Origin: Mauremys mutica
Lineage: Eukaryota > Chordata > Testudines > Geoemydidae
Length of the DNA: 64,000 nucleotides
NCBI RefSeq assembly: GCF_020497125.1
Contig: NC_059080.1
Location: 67,054,573 to 67,118,572 of the forward strand
Direction: 5' to 3'
Both the position numbers and the translations under genes were made by a program. This document shows positions 20,129 to 31,165 of this stretch, piece after piece; the first letter of the stretch is position 1; the number at the start of each line of letters is the position of its first letter. The notes beneath the pieces were generated by a model. It searched no databases. It was given only the letters and a program-made list of their open reading frames with translations, and was not told the DNA's origin.

Positions 20129-21179
20129 AGTCAAAACCAAGGTGGTTGATTTTTTGGTTCATAACTTCTAAAAAATTTCCTTCCATTTCATTTTTAAAAA
20201 ATCATAAATATTTAAAAATAGTTGAACTCTAAAAGAAATGTTTCATTCAACCCACACAAGTTTTTCAACTTTTCAGTTGTTCCAAAATTGTGGGAGATTT
20301 CATAAGCTCAGTTCAAATTCTAAGCCCTTTGCTGGTGGCTCCTGCTGCAGCAAGGTGGTCTACTGGCATTTACAGAAGGCAGTCGGTTCCACTGGAACTT
20401 GGATATGTCATAAGTCAGGGTACCAGCAATGGGAAGGATCATAGAAGATGCCATTTTCAAAGCTGTAACAGCTGTGAGGGGGGTAATCATTACAAAAACC
20501 ACTGAGTTTTCTTATTCGAATTTTATGCAAATGTATATGCACAGAGGCAATGCATTTGGCCTCCTGAAAGGTATTAGAGTAGATTTCAGATAATGGTTGT
20601 CTTCCCATTGATTTCTGTGGACTTTGCTTCAATGCATGAAGCCTCTGATGCATAGACCACTAAGCTGTCCTTCCAGCATAACAGAAGAGCCTAAAAATCA
20701 AAACCCAGTGATATCCATACGTGCGCACACAAACAAGTTTTCATGTACCTTGTATTTTACCCTTTTCTTCCCCTCTAGCTATTCCCTATTGTAGCCTTTT
20801 TGACTGGTGAGAACAAGAGTCTTCATTCCTTCAAGGGGTTTTACCTCTTCCCTCTAACTCCCTTTTTACCCTTCTGTGTCTATTATCTTCCTCCCACTTT
20901 GGATTCTTCCCTTTACCATTCCCCCACACTCCCCCGCAACCCATTCCTAGCATTGCAAAGTCTTTTTGTTCATATAAGCAAAATACCACTACCAAGGCAA
21001 GGACGCCTCAGGTGTTGAATCCCAGAGAAAACACATTTTGAAAGTGGAAATATTAAAAAGGATTAGTGAGAGACAAAAAAAGAGTCTAACAGCATAGAGA
21101 CCTAGCTCACCCCACCTTCAACCCCCTGAAAAAATCTTGAACATTGCCTGCAATTTACAGTTCCTACTCTTCTCTTTCC
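20129..21179. other. unassigned intergenic DNA
   Basis: AT-rich at first, pyrimidine-rich around 20760-20950. No gene is supported. Confidence 0.5.
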
Positions 21180-21568
21180 TTAGGCCTTGTCTACACTACA
21201 AGACTATTTCGAATCAACTTAGTTCGAATTTGTGGATTCGACCTTATGAAGTCGAATTTGTGTATCCATACTAAATACACTAATTCAAATTTCTGAGTCC
21301 ACATTCACGGGGCCAGCGTCGACTTTGGAAGCGGTGCACTGTGGGAAGCTATCCCACAGTTCCCGCAGTCCCCGCTGCCCATTGGAATGCTGGGTAGAGC
21401 CCCCAATGCCTGCTGGGGGAAAAAATGTGTCGAGGGTGGTTTTGGGTAACTGTCGTCATTGAACCGTCAATCACGCCCTCACTCCCTCCCTCCCTGAAAG
21501 CGCCTGCGGGCAATCTGTTCGTGCACTTTTCTGGTCAGTGACAGCGTGGACGCCACAGCACTGCAAGC

Positions 21569-21990
21569 ATGGAGCCCGCTGCGATCCTCGCCGTTTTCTC
21601 CTCCTCGCACTTTATTGTCCACCTCTTCCACATTCAGCTGCTGAGAAATTGGGCTACTTTTCAATGGTTCTGCAAGCACTGGGGGACCATAGGGGACGTT
21701 TTACCAACATGAACGTCGGATGGCCGGGCAAGGTTCCTGATGCGTGTGTTCTCAGGAACTGTGGGCTGCTCAGACGCCTGCTGGAAGGTAGTTTCTTCCC
21801 GTACCACGAAATAACTGTTGTGGATGTGCATTTGCCTATAGTGATCCTCGGTGACCCAGCCTGCCCGCTAATGCACTTGCTCATGAAGCCCTATACAGGC
21901 GCCTGGGACAGCGACAAGGAACTCTTCAAATACCAGCGAGCAGCGAGCAGCGTGACCTGTGACTGTTCAGTTTCTTTACAGAGAAGCTGA
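21569..21990 (+). pseudogene. Harbinger (HARBI1-like) transposase, internally deleted
   Basis: In PIF/Harbinger elements this DDE nuclease cuts and joins the element DNA. An ATG at 21569 opens a short hydrophobic N-terminus (MEPAAILAVF). At about 21640 the recognisable protein continues in another frame, open from 21538 to 21990: GYFSMVLQALGDHRGRF, then VGWPGKVPDACVLRN, then VILGDPACPLMHLLMKPYTG. These match the central-to-late catalytic domain including the second aspartate (GDPACPL). The helix-turn-helix region, the first catalytic aspartate and the terminal glutamate block are missing, so about half the protein is gone. The stop is followed by an AATAAA at 22087-22092. It cannot be active. 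Family assignment is confident; the join position is approximate. Confidence 0.8.
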
Positions 21991-22086
21991 ACCTGCCCCT
22001 GTTTCTTTACCCAGTTACTGTTGACTCTCCTCTTCGGTTAAATACCCCGTTCTCCCCGTTTCCCCCACTTCCAAGACACATGTAAA

Positions 22087-22092
22087 AATAAA
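22087..22092 (+). terminator. poly-A signal of the transposase remnant
   Basis: AATAAA about 100 bp past the transposase stop, within AAAAATAAAATACATG. Confidence 0.5.
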
Positions 22093-22659
22093 ATACATGT
22101 CACACTGTTACTGAGGAGAGGTTTCTTTATTCATGACTTTTCGTTAAAGGGTTGAAACTGGAACGCAGACTGTGGTGGGTAGGGTGTGCGCTGATGTAAA
22201 GACCGCCTCTAAACTCAAGGAATGACAGGCTCCTGCTCCTACAGCGGTCCGCATTGCCGGACTGCTTGTTTCAACGGAGCCTGCCATCCCTCCTTTTTGG
22301 GATTCTGTGTGCGGGGGGCTATGTGGCCTTGTGGCGGAGGAGGACGGATACAGATTCCTCTGCTGCGTGACTCAGCGGTCCAGGACAAGGACCGCTGTAT
22401 AAGATCTGTAACCGCCCTCCCCCGCTGCAAAGTCACATCTCCCCCGCCCACACAGATCCTGGAAACCACCTCCCATACCGACCACGGTGCCTACTGACTG
22501 CACTGTGTGTGTGACCCGCTGCTGATCCGGCCCCCGTGTCTGTACCCTGGGAAAGGTGCCTGTCCTATGCAATTAGCAATGCACTTCCCCACGCACCCCA
22601 TTCAAACACAGTCTTCAGTGAAAAAACATGACGGAAACAGTACTTAACAGCAAAGTATT

Positions 22660-22665
22660 TTTATT
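22660..22665 (-). terminator. poly-A signal of the Myb/SANT-like remnant
   Basis: TTTATT on the plus strand is AATAAA on the minus strand. It lies about 135 bp beyond the minus-strand stop, facing the transposase gene tail to tail. Confidence 0.45.
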
Positions 22666-22797
22666 ACTTAAGTACACAGTTATGGGATGGGACTGGGATT
22701 GGGACTTGTTTGAGTCCGGAAGGGAAGGACTTATGCAAACGTAGGGTATGAGAGCTTTTGGTTACTTGAGCACTCTGCTGGGGTGCAGTGACAGTAT

Positions 22798-23316
22798 TCA
22801 CGGCCCAGGGCGGGCATCCTCCTGGTTATTTAGGGTGAGGGGGGTATGTGACTTTGTGGCGGGGGAGGGCGGTTGCAGAGATAGTGCCGGGGGCTCTGTC
22901 CTGCAGCGGTCCTGTAGAACATACACAAGTCGCCGGAGCATGTCCGTTTGCTCTCTCACTAGTACAAGCATTGCTTGAGTCGCCTGCTTGTGTTCCTCAC
23001 GCCACCTCTCCTCCCATTCGCTGTGTGAGCGCTGGTACAGAGAGACTTTCTCCCTCCACTGCCTCTGCTGGTCCGCCTCGGCTAGGTAGCAGCCCACACA
23101 TTCATCGAAAATCGTGTCCCTTGTCTTTTTCTTTCGCCGCCTAATCTTCGCCAGCCTCTGCGAGGGGGATGCTGTGGAAGGTCTGGAGACAGTGGAAGCT
23201 GTGAGATGGGAAACAGTTAGTGAATTCCTTGCAAAGATACTTTTTTGCGAACAATTAACTGAGTCTAGGCTGTCTCTGTGAATTTTTTGTTGAGACCCCT
23301 GTGCCTGCTGTTGCAC
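22798..23316 (-). pseudogene. Myb/SANT-like Harbinger accessory protein, C-terminal part
   Basis: PIF/Harbinger elements encode a second, DNA-binding protein that helps the transposase reach the element ends. This 172-residue minus-strand frame has the family-typical C-terminal region. It shows a basic block RRRKKKTRDTIFDE at about residues 59-72, then a Gln/Glu/Arg-rich coiled-coil-like stretch. It ends with REQTDMLRRLVYVLQDR near 119-135. The trihelix Myb/SANT DNA-binding domain that should precede it is not found upstream (23317-24000), so the protein is N-terminally truncated. It faces the transposase remnant tail to tail, as expected for the superfamily. The start is the first ATG in frame and probably not original. 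Confidence 0.7.
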
Positions 23317-24124
23317 AAATCATTTGCGCGGTGGATTCTGGGTAAATGTCGCCAGTCATTCCTTCCTCCGGGAAAGCAATGGCAGACAATCATTTCGAGC
23401 ACATTTTCCATGAAATGCCCTGGCACACGCCATAGCGTGGCAACAATGGACCCTATTTTGCCTTTTGTGTATGTCACCGTATGTGTACTAGATGCCGCTG
23501 ACAGAGGTGGACCAGCAGCGCTACACAGCAGCATGCTTTTGCTTTTGCATGACAGCAGCGATGGTTACCAGGCATACTGCACCGTCTACCATACCATGAA
23601 CTGGTAAGAAGACGGTAATAAGATGGTCATGGTTACCTGTCCTTTTGCACTGCGCCATTTGGTGCTGTCATAAGTGCCCCTGGCCGATCAGCCAGGGGCG
23701 CAAAAGCAAAATTCCCCGAGTCAATCCCTCCTTTTTGGGTATCTAAAAATAGAATCAGTCCTGCCTAGAATATGGGCAACTGTACTAGAGAACCACTGTA
23801 TCATAGAACCAGAGGTTCTATTTTCCCGGGTCGTTTCCTGTGTGGCTGGTCAGAGCATCGAAGCTCGGACTGCTGTCCAGAGCGTCAACAGAGTGGTGCA
23901 CTGTGGGATAGCTCCCGGAGCTACTAAGTTCGATTTCCATCCACACCTAGCCTAATTCGAACTAGCCATGTCGAATTTAGCGTTATGTCGGGGTGGAGTA
24001 CCAAATTCGAACTAAAGAGCCCTCTAGTTTGAATTAAATGGCTTCCTGGTGTGGACGGTTGAGCGGTTAGTTCGAATTAACGCTGCTAAATTCGATTTAA
24101 AGTCCTAGTGTAGACCAGGCCTCA

Positions 24125-25260
24125 GTGTCTGTCTGTAGTTTGACCAGATGAGGCTCTGAATGTTTTGTGCTTACAGGCTTTGAGGCCTAGTGCACAACTG
24201 AGCCGGAAAGGAAGAAAGGGATGCCCTCCAAAATGCCCTTGTACTTTAACTGTAAGCTCTGTACACAGTGCAGCAGGTTTGCAAACAAGATTGTTACACT
24301 GAAAAACCCATCCATTAACACTAGTCAAATATTAAATAATGTTATGGATTTTACTAGATTTATTGAATAATTTATTCAACAAGTACCTTTCCCCTCTATG
24401 CCTACATTACAGGGTGCGTGTGTGTGTGTGTGTGTGTGGAGGGAGGGGATAGTTTGTGATTATGTACAGATAAAATATCATGAAATGTGTATTTGTGATT
24501 TTTTTCCTCTTTGCAGAGCTGTACTGTCCCTCAGTATCAAATTCAGAAGGATATTAAAATAGTTCAGACCATATTCCTCCCTCAGTATGGCAGCAGGTAG
24601 CCTTATGTACTTTGAATGAGGCAGTGACATAAAAAGGTTTTCATTTCAAGAGGCAAAAACTCAGTAGTCTCCTCCGCGTATTACCAGCGAATCTCAAGAT
24701 ATCTTACATCTTTCACATGGGATGGAACAGATCATTGAAAGGATGGAAATTGAGAGGAAAGGATGCATGGCTGGCTCAAAGGGGAAAAAAAAAGTCAGAC
24801 TGCTTGTGAACCTTTCCACATATATCCTCTTCAGTGCTGGGCAGCACACTATTGTGCTGCCCATATTTAAAACAAGAAATCCATTTATTTGTAGGTGTAT
24901 GAAGTTCAACCAGAACAAATCTTTCAAACCAAAGTTAAAGTATTTTTAGTATGATGAATGTTACATTACAGCCTGCTTGTAAATTAAAGGAATAGAATAT
25001 GATGTACTGCAAGCAAGATGTATATTTTCCCTGCTAAGTTCTACCACCTATAAATCATTGCCATTGCACTTCATTTTTAATTTGAATTCATAAGAGGTTG
25101 TGCATTTCTTTGTGTTTTTAAATAAAAATGATTAAAGGATGTAAATGTAAATGTTTATTCAGGAAGAGAGATGCTGGCCCAAGAATTCATGAATTAAAAT
25201 GGAAGAAAAAATATATTAAAAGAAAGGAGAACGAATTAGTTTAGAGTGGAAATCCATCAA
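24125..25260. other. unassigned AT-rich DNA with a (TG)n microsatellite
   Basis: No gene is supported. A TG microsatellite occupies 24413-24438. Confidence 0.5.
24413..24438 (+). repeat. (TG)n microsatellite
   Basis: About twelve TG units with one GC interruption at the left. Confidence 0.9.
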
Positions 25261-25309
25261 CTTTGTTCTTTTTGAGGATACAGACTAACACGGCTGCTAC
25301 TCTGAAACC
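25261..25309 (+). repeat. Penelope-derived repeat, 3'-end fragment
   Basis: GAGGATACAGACTAACACGG followed by CTGCTACTCTGAAACC is the sense 3' end of the family seen at 9529-9666. The copy is 5'-truncated at about 50 bp. No clear target duplication is visible. Confidence 0.65.
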
Positions 25310-25684
25310 TGTCTTTAGATTTCTAGTTAGCCCCAATATTAGTAGTGTCCAACTATTGAAGATTAGTTTTGTATTATAGATAGCATCTAAATTCTGCCTC
25401 AGAGTGCGTGACCACTGCCCCACCATATGTGGCCAAGTGTTGGTAGTAGTACATGGGGAGGGGGGCTGAATTCTGGATCAAGAATGCTCTCCTTTACTAC
25501 CTGGACTAGTGGGGGTTCAGAATTCTGATGTCCGTCAGCTTTAAAATGACCAACACGTGGTCTAGTAGAATGGGTATTTGATTTGTTGTCAGTTGTCCTG
25601 GGTTCTGTTCCCAGTTCTGCCATAAACATACCTCTAGTGAGTCATCTAATTTTTCTATGTCCTCTCCCACCCTTTGTTTTGTCT

Positions 25685-25800
25685 GTTTAGACTGTAAATT
25701 CTTTGGGGCCCAAACTGTCCGGCAATTTGTTTACAGAACCTAGCACAAAAGGGCTCTTAGCTCATTCGGGGTCACTAGATGCAACTGGAACACAAATATA
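25685..25800 (+). repeat. old LINE 3'-tail-like repeat
   Basis: 'tagactgtaaattctttggg' followed by TTTACAGAACCTAGCACAAA repeats the pattern at 838-965. Confidence 0.5.
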
Positions 25801-26587
25801 ACTGTGCTTCCCACCCACTCCCCAGAAGAGGTCTACAGGAAGAAGAGAAATAAGTCACTGCTTGGCTTCCTTGGGCACTCTGCAGCAGGGGAAAGGTGGG
25901 AGGAGAGAAAAGTGAGTCACTGCTGGTTTTCCCCACCTCATGCCTAGGAAGATTAGGAGAGAAATATCCACAGCTTTGCCATCTAACCGGGTCATGGAGA
26001 TCGAGCGGTGGCCAGCAGTTGCTTCATCTGTTCCCCCTACCACTCACTTCCCCATTCAATACAGTCAGAGAAGCCAAGAGGGATGCTGGAGAAGAGGCAC
26101 AGGGCAAAACTAGGGATGGGTTATAAAAGAGGTTTTATTGCTGGACCTGGGAGGAAGAGGGGAAAGGATCTGGTGCTGCAGCTCCCACCCCAAGCTGAAT
26201 GTGCAACGTCTGTGAAGAGAAAGAAGAAAACTCTTCAGAAGACTACCTTAGTAACAACTAGGAGTTCACTGAATTTCATCCCCCACCACCCCCAAGATGG
26301 ATTCAGGTCAACTTCACCCCTCTTGGGGCTCCTAAACTGCAAAACTAGGTTAAAAGCTTTCCACCACTGCTGCCCACATTGCTCCTATTCTAACCTAGAT
26401 TGTAATTCCTCCACCCACCTCATTCCAAGCCTCCTATTCTCCCAGCTTTGTAGTTTTGTGAATATTACCTAACCATCCTCTGAAGATGTTAGCATGGGAT
26501 CTCTGAAATCAGCCGTCATCAGTGCTGACATGTGAGTCATCCAGAAGTGGCTATAGCAGCATACAAGGTCATACAGCAGCCTAAGCA
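25801..26587. other. unassigned intergenic DNA
   Basis: No gene supported; a 154-residue frame at 26008-26472 lacks any domain and is rich in low-complexity residues. Confidence 0.5.
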
Positions 26588-26881
26588 AGGCCTTTGTACA
26601 CTATGGGGGGAAATCAATCGAAGTTACGCAACTTCAGCTACGTGAATAACATAGTTGAAGACAACGTACTTAGATCTACTTACCACGGAGTCCACACTAC
26701 GCTATGTCTACTGGAGATGCTCTCCCGGTGACTCCCCTTGTGCTTCTCATTCAGGTGGAGTACAGGAGTCGACGGGAGAATGATCTGTGGTTGATTTACA
26801 GGTCTTCATTAGACCTGCTAAATCGACCACTGATGCATTGAGTGCCACGCATCGATTCCCCAGTAAGGGAAGACAAGCCCA
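26588..26881. mobile_element. MITE with GGCTTGTCTACAC-type ends
   Basis: The left end AGGCCTTTGTACACTA mirrors the right end (GGGAAGACAAGCCC). Inside, GTTACGCAACTTCAGCTACG, GTCGACGGGAGA and CTAAATCGACC match a turtle MITE I recall. The terminal sequence resembles the Harbinger element at 21183, so it may be a Harbinger-type MITE. Length is about 290 bp and there is no coding content. Confidence 0.65.
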
Positions 26882-26965
26882 GTGTTTAGTCAGGACTGAC
26901 TCTTCCAAAGATCTAAATTTATAGAGGCCCAAATCCCATACTCCAGAACCTTACTGGGATGGCTT

Positions 26966-27610
26966 TGTCACGGAGTCTCCAGGTGATGCTCTGGAACTGC
27001 TCCCCACAAAGCCAGTCAGGACTTTGGGGAGCCTCCTTTCCGTTGGAGCAGACTGTCTTCAGGGCAAGAAGCTCATGCAGCTTCACCTTCCTGGGTCTGA
27101 CCTTGGAGCATTCAGCATATACCTGTCTGTGCGCTTCCCACAACGAGTCCGCCCAGGCAGGATCCTGGAGAAGCCATAGGGTCCTGCACCCCCACTTCGC
27201 AGTCAGACGTGACTCTTAGCCAGCCAGTAAAATGGAGGTTTATTAGATGACAGGAACATGGTCTAAAATAGGTGCAGAGAATGGGACCCCTCAGCCAGGT
27301 CCATTCTGGGGCCCAGCGAGCCAGACAACCCCATCTGCCCTCACTTCCCGTCCCCAGCCAGCACCCAACTGAAAACTCCTCCAGCCCCTCCTTTCTGGCC
27401 TTTGTCTCTTTCCCAGGCCAGGAGGTCACCTGATCTCTTTGTTCACCTTTAGCCATCGCCTTGCAGGGGGGAAGGGCCCCAGCCATTTGTTGCCAGGAGA
27501 CAGAGCGTCAGCCATTTATGCACGCTGGAGACTTAAGAAATGCACAGGGGAAACTGAGGCACCCACACAGTATTCAGAGGAAACATTAAGAACAGTCCCA
27601 CTTAATCACA
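26966..27610 (-). mobile_element. solo LTR of an endogenous retrovirus-like element
   Basis: The sequence begins TGTCACGG and ends AATCACA, that is TG...CA on either strand. GGCTT flanks it perfectly at 26961-26965 and 27611-27615, a 5-bp target duplication. On the minus strand AATAAA (27244 to 27239) lies in the expected R region, so the LTR reads leftward. I recall near-identical LTRs as abundant in turtles. No internal coding region accompanies it, so it is a solo LTR left by LTR-LTR recombination. Retroviral class is not decided. Confidence 0.85.
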
Positions 27611-27615
27611 GGCTT

Positions 27616-27836
27616 ACATCTTGATTTAGTGAATGTTCAATAGCTTCACAGCCAAACTTCCCTCAGCCTAGGAAATGAAAGCTTAAAGGCAAATAAAAAA
27701 GCCTATCCCCATGGAGAGTTAATGCTAATGATGTGTCTTATTCTGGGACAGATCCTTCTCCCATTGAATGGCTGCTGTGTATACACAAAGTGAAGAGGCA
27801 CTAACATCTATAATGTCCAGCATGACGAAGATATTT
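27616..27836. other. unassigned DNA
   Basis: About 220 bp with nothing recognisable between the solo LTR and the SINE. Confidence 0.5.
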
Positions 27837-27995
27837 AGGGATAGCTCAGTGGTTTGAGCATCGTTCTGCTAAACCCAGAGTTATGAGCTCAATCCTTGAG
27901 AGGGCTACTTAGGGAATGTGGGGCAAAAATCTGTCTGGGGATGGGTCCTGCTTTGAGCAACGTGTTGGCCTAGATGACCTCCTTGAGTTTCTTTA
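27837..27995 (+). mobile_element. Cry SINE (tRNA-derived, turtle)
   Basis: GGGATAGCTCAGTGGTTTG at the start holds the RNA polymerase III box A (27842-27859). Box B, GAGCTCAATCC, is at 27885-27895. Then GGGCTACTTAGGG, GGGGCAAAAATCTG and TAGATGACCTCCTTGAG follow the tRNA-Lys-derived Cry SINE of cryptodiran turtles. The copy is diverged and its 3' tail is lost into TTTAAAGC. It is the best taxonomic marker here. Confidence 0.85.
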
Positions 27996-28180
27996 AAGCA
28001 TTGATTTAAAGTCAGGTTGAGGCTTTTTAAAGCAATTTGAAAGTTTATGCTATTGCACCTTTAATCTAAACTTTATAATAAGCTAAATTATAAGTGGGTA
28101 TTTTTGGTGCTACTACAGCTAAGATGCTTTTTGTCAATTGCAGTTTTGCAACATTCAAACAATATATCAAGAGTTAAGTC

Positions 28181-28285
28181 TCTGATCCTGCAAGTGATTA
28201 AGCAGGTATATAATTCTGTACACATGAATAGTGCCCATTGACTTCAATGGCACTATTGAGGTACTTAAAGTTAAGCAAGTGTATA
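28181..28285. repeat. small palindromic repeat
   Basis: TGATCCTGCAAGTGATTAAG is followed by GTGCCCATTGACTTCAATGG and then TACTTAAAGTTAAGCAAG. It is a fold-back around a 'cattgacttcaatgg' core, typical of old sauropsid repeats. Confidence 0.5.
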
Positions 28286-30780
28286 ATTTTTATTAAATTG
28301 TATTTTTATTAAAATATTATTAAATAGTAATTGTATTTTTACTAAAAGTACTTAGTGTCAAATTCTTTGTCAGTTCTAAACAAAATTGTTTCAGAGTTAA
28401 CAAGGATAAGAATAAACTTTAGATCCATTAACAAAAATAATTTGTTAAAACCATGCCCCCCCCCCAAAGTTGTCAAAAAATAGGAGCCTAAAAGGTAGTC
28501 TCCTAAGCCCATATATAGACACTGAAATGTCAGATTTTCAAAGGCAGCTATGTGACTTTGGAGCGGAAGTCCCATTGACTGCAAGCCCTAATGGAGATTT
28601 AGAGCATTTCACGTTTCTTCACCTAGTGAACGTTTAATATATGAGAAAGTGGTGTTGATTGAAAATATAGCACAGGTGCTTTACTTATCAGTTTTGAGTT
28701 TGAGTTGGTGCTGTTCTGACTGTAAGGCTCTGGACTTGTCTTTCCAGCACAGGTGCCTATTAAGTGGAAAAATTAAGTAGAAGACAATATATAAAATCAG
28801 AAATTCTACTAATTAGGAAACTAAAAACAAGCATAAAACATCCTCTTTAATTGCTAATGTCTCTAAAACAGAAAGAAAATACATGTATATTTAAAAATAA
28901 AGTTGTTTTATATTCATCTACCCTAATGTCCAGGGAATATCCCACATAAATTCCTGGACATGATCCAGCTGAAGCAGAGAGCTCCCAACCCTCAAAGATT
29001 CATGCAATGTTTTACACTGACTCCAGTGCCTGGTGTCACAGGACATGAAGAGTTTACTCTATACTCGATCGGAATCTGTTCAGCACAGCTATGATCAATG
29101 ACACATGCATTTGTGCACTTTTACACTGAGCATTAATGCTTCGGTTTTACGGAGCCTTGAGCCAAAAGGCCGCAAAAGGCTGCTTAGAGAATTATATCTA
29201 TATCAGTCACCCTAAAGAAGGTTATTTTGTTTGGCATTTCCTGTGTGTGACTGGATCTCGCCAACAATGGAACTTTTGTTTATTTGCATTTGAAGTGTTT
29301 ACTTTTGCTGCAATTGTAATAAAAGCCATCCTGGCAACAGGCAATTTGCAGAAAACAATGGAAGGCTAGAAAGCACCTCGTAACAAGTCCATCAAACTGA
29401 GCTTGTAACATTTCTCTTGGGGCACTGGCAAAGTAACATTCTAAAAGAGCAACCTCCTAATTTTTATGTAATTACATTTACGGTATTTAAATGAATACAA
29501 TACCTTATATGGTGCTCAATTGACACCTCTTGCAGGTGAATTCCTTCTCTAGACACAATTCAGCACAAGCAGCAACCATGCAATTATCTTCTGAACACTG
29601 CCCCCAGTATGCAAAATGAATGCTCTTAAATTTTTGCAAAGCTCTACTTTTTTTCCCCACAAATGCATTCTGCTGTGGACTGAGGTCCAATCCTGCATTC
29701 ATTGCAAATTCAAAACTCCCTTGGAAGTCAATGCACATTTAAAGTTGAAGAGAAATTCAGGACCAAACCCCCAAATGACGGTCAGAAAAAAAGTGATGCA
29801 GTTTTACAGTAGACTTAATTTGTAATAGTGTTTATTCACTTAACATAAAGGAGCATAGCTTTGTAAATAAGGCCTCCTTCTATAGTTCAGGGTTGTTGGG
29901 TTTTTCTTCAAAAAAACGATTAGAGTACAAAACTGAATAGCTGCCAGCAAGAAGAGATTGTATATAATATTCTGGATCTTTTAGAAAGGATTAGACATGT
30001 TCTAAAATGTTACAAAAAGAAAGTGTTTCTCAAAGGAACATCTCTTACAGGCTACGCTAATGTCTTTGTGGATTATGAATGTTGATGCTATTTGTTTATT
30101 TTTCTACTGTTATGATAGACATTATAAATATGCCCAGGCATGTTGGAGACATACTTCCTATGTAAGAAATGAAATAGAGAGTTCTATAGTCAGATGTATC
30201 ATTTTTAAAGTCCACAATTTAACCCAAGAAGGAAGACTGTGAATGAAGTATATACATAAGAATCCAGCTTTTAAAATTTCACTTACTTCCAGTTTTAGAT
30301 CTATATATCTCTACTACCATTACAACAAGAGGTGAGAACGTTCCTAGCCTCCTACATTAGTTCTCTATGGAAGAGTTTTTAATCACAAAAAACAAAAGCA
30401 ATACAAGACTCCAACAACACCAGAGAGTGTGTGTCTCTCGCGGGAGAGGGGGAAGGCAGTTTAAACCATATAGCTTTGTTTAAATACAGTTTACCAGCCA
30501 ATGTGGTATTACTCACTTGGCTAGAAAGCCTTTTTTTAAAAACTCTGTTTAAAGAAGTTTGTTCCCATCCATATCAAGAGTCTAATGTGTTTACACTGAG
30601 TTTGTCAGAGTTAATTGTAAACTTTGTTTAGACCTGTGTCAGTGACCTCCCGTCTAAAGTAGAATAAGCTTGAAGGAACAGTTTCTTACAGGTGAAGTTG
30701 GAAGTGAGCTACACTGGTAACCAATGAATGAGCCATGTTTTCTCCATACTTCAAGCATACAAGAACCAGTATCTCAGGAC

Positions 30781-30848
30781 CCAATCCAAGCCCCTCTGAA
30801 GTTAATGCAAGTCTTCCCATTGACTTTATTAGGCTTTGGATCAAGCGC
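30781..30848. repeat. small palindromic repeat
   Basis: CCAATCCAAGCCC at the left mirrors GGCTTTGGATCAAG at the right, around CTGAAGTTAATG and CCCATTGACTTTATT. It is a fold-back of about 68 bp. Confidence 0.55.
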
Positions 30849-31019
30849 TAAGCCACAGTGACCTTACGGTGGTATCTAAGTGTTGACTTTTACCATATGT
30901 AGCTTCTGACAGGGATGGGAGTCTAGACGGGGAGAGTGAGGGCACAAGAGGTACAACTCCGGTGGGGCACTGCAGCAGGTTAGTGTCAAACCAAGCAAAA
31001 ATTAAACATTCTGAGTCTG

Positions 31020-31165
31020 TTCCAACCAACAGTTCTGAAACGTTTCAATTCAGAACTTTGTTTGGTGAGAAGTTTTGATATTTCAAGTTTTTGGACCAAA
31101 TTGGAAGGTAAAAGAAGTTTTGAAATATTGGAATTTCATGCAGGCTGGAAATTCTAATTAGCAAC
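31020..31165. repeat. AT-rich repeat scrap
   Basis: GAAACGTTTCAATTCAGAAC and TTTTTGGACCAAATTGG resemble the AT-rich family at 19699-20128. Confidence 0.3.

Larger units (their letters stand above)
21183..24121. mobile_element. degenerate PIF/Harbinger DNA transposon
   Basis: The ends are inverted: GGCCTTGTCTACACTA at the left, GGCCTGGTCTACACTA from the right read in reverse. TTA (21180-21182) and TCA (24122-24124) flank it, close to the 3-bp TWA-type duplication of this superfamily. Both subterminal regions are rich in TTCGAA/TTCGAAT motifs, likely transposase sites. The interior holds two convergent broken genes: a Harbinger transposase on the plus strand and a Myb/SANT-like partner on the minus strand, each with its own poly-A signal. 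Internal deletions make it non-autonomous. Confidence 0.85.

Noticed and set aside
23278..23607. Plus-strand frame with MDPILPFVYV... inside the Harbinger element
   Set aside because: It could be another transposon coding remnant, but I could not match it to either Harbinger protein, so it is not called.
27837..27910. Functional tRNA gene
   Set aside because: Box A and box B are present, but the sequence continues with SINE body and cannot form a full cloverleaf acceptor stem; it is a Cry SINE.
29136..29369. 77-residue frame with a hydrophobic stretch
   Set aside because: No conserved motif, no splice-site context I could defend, and the length is within chance for AT-rich DNA.
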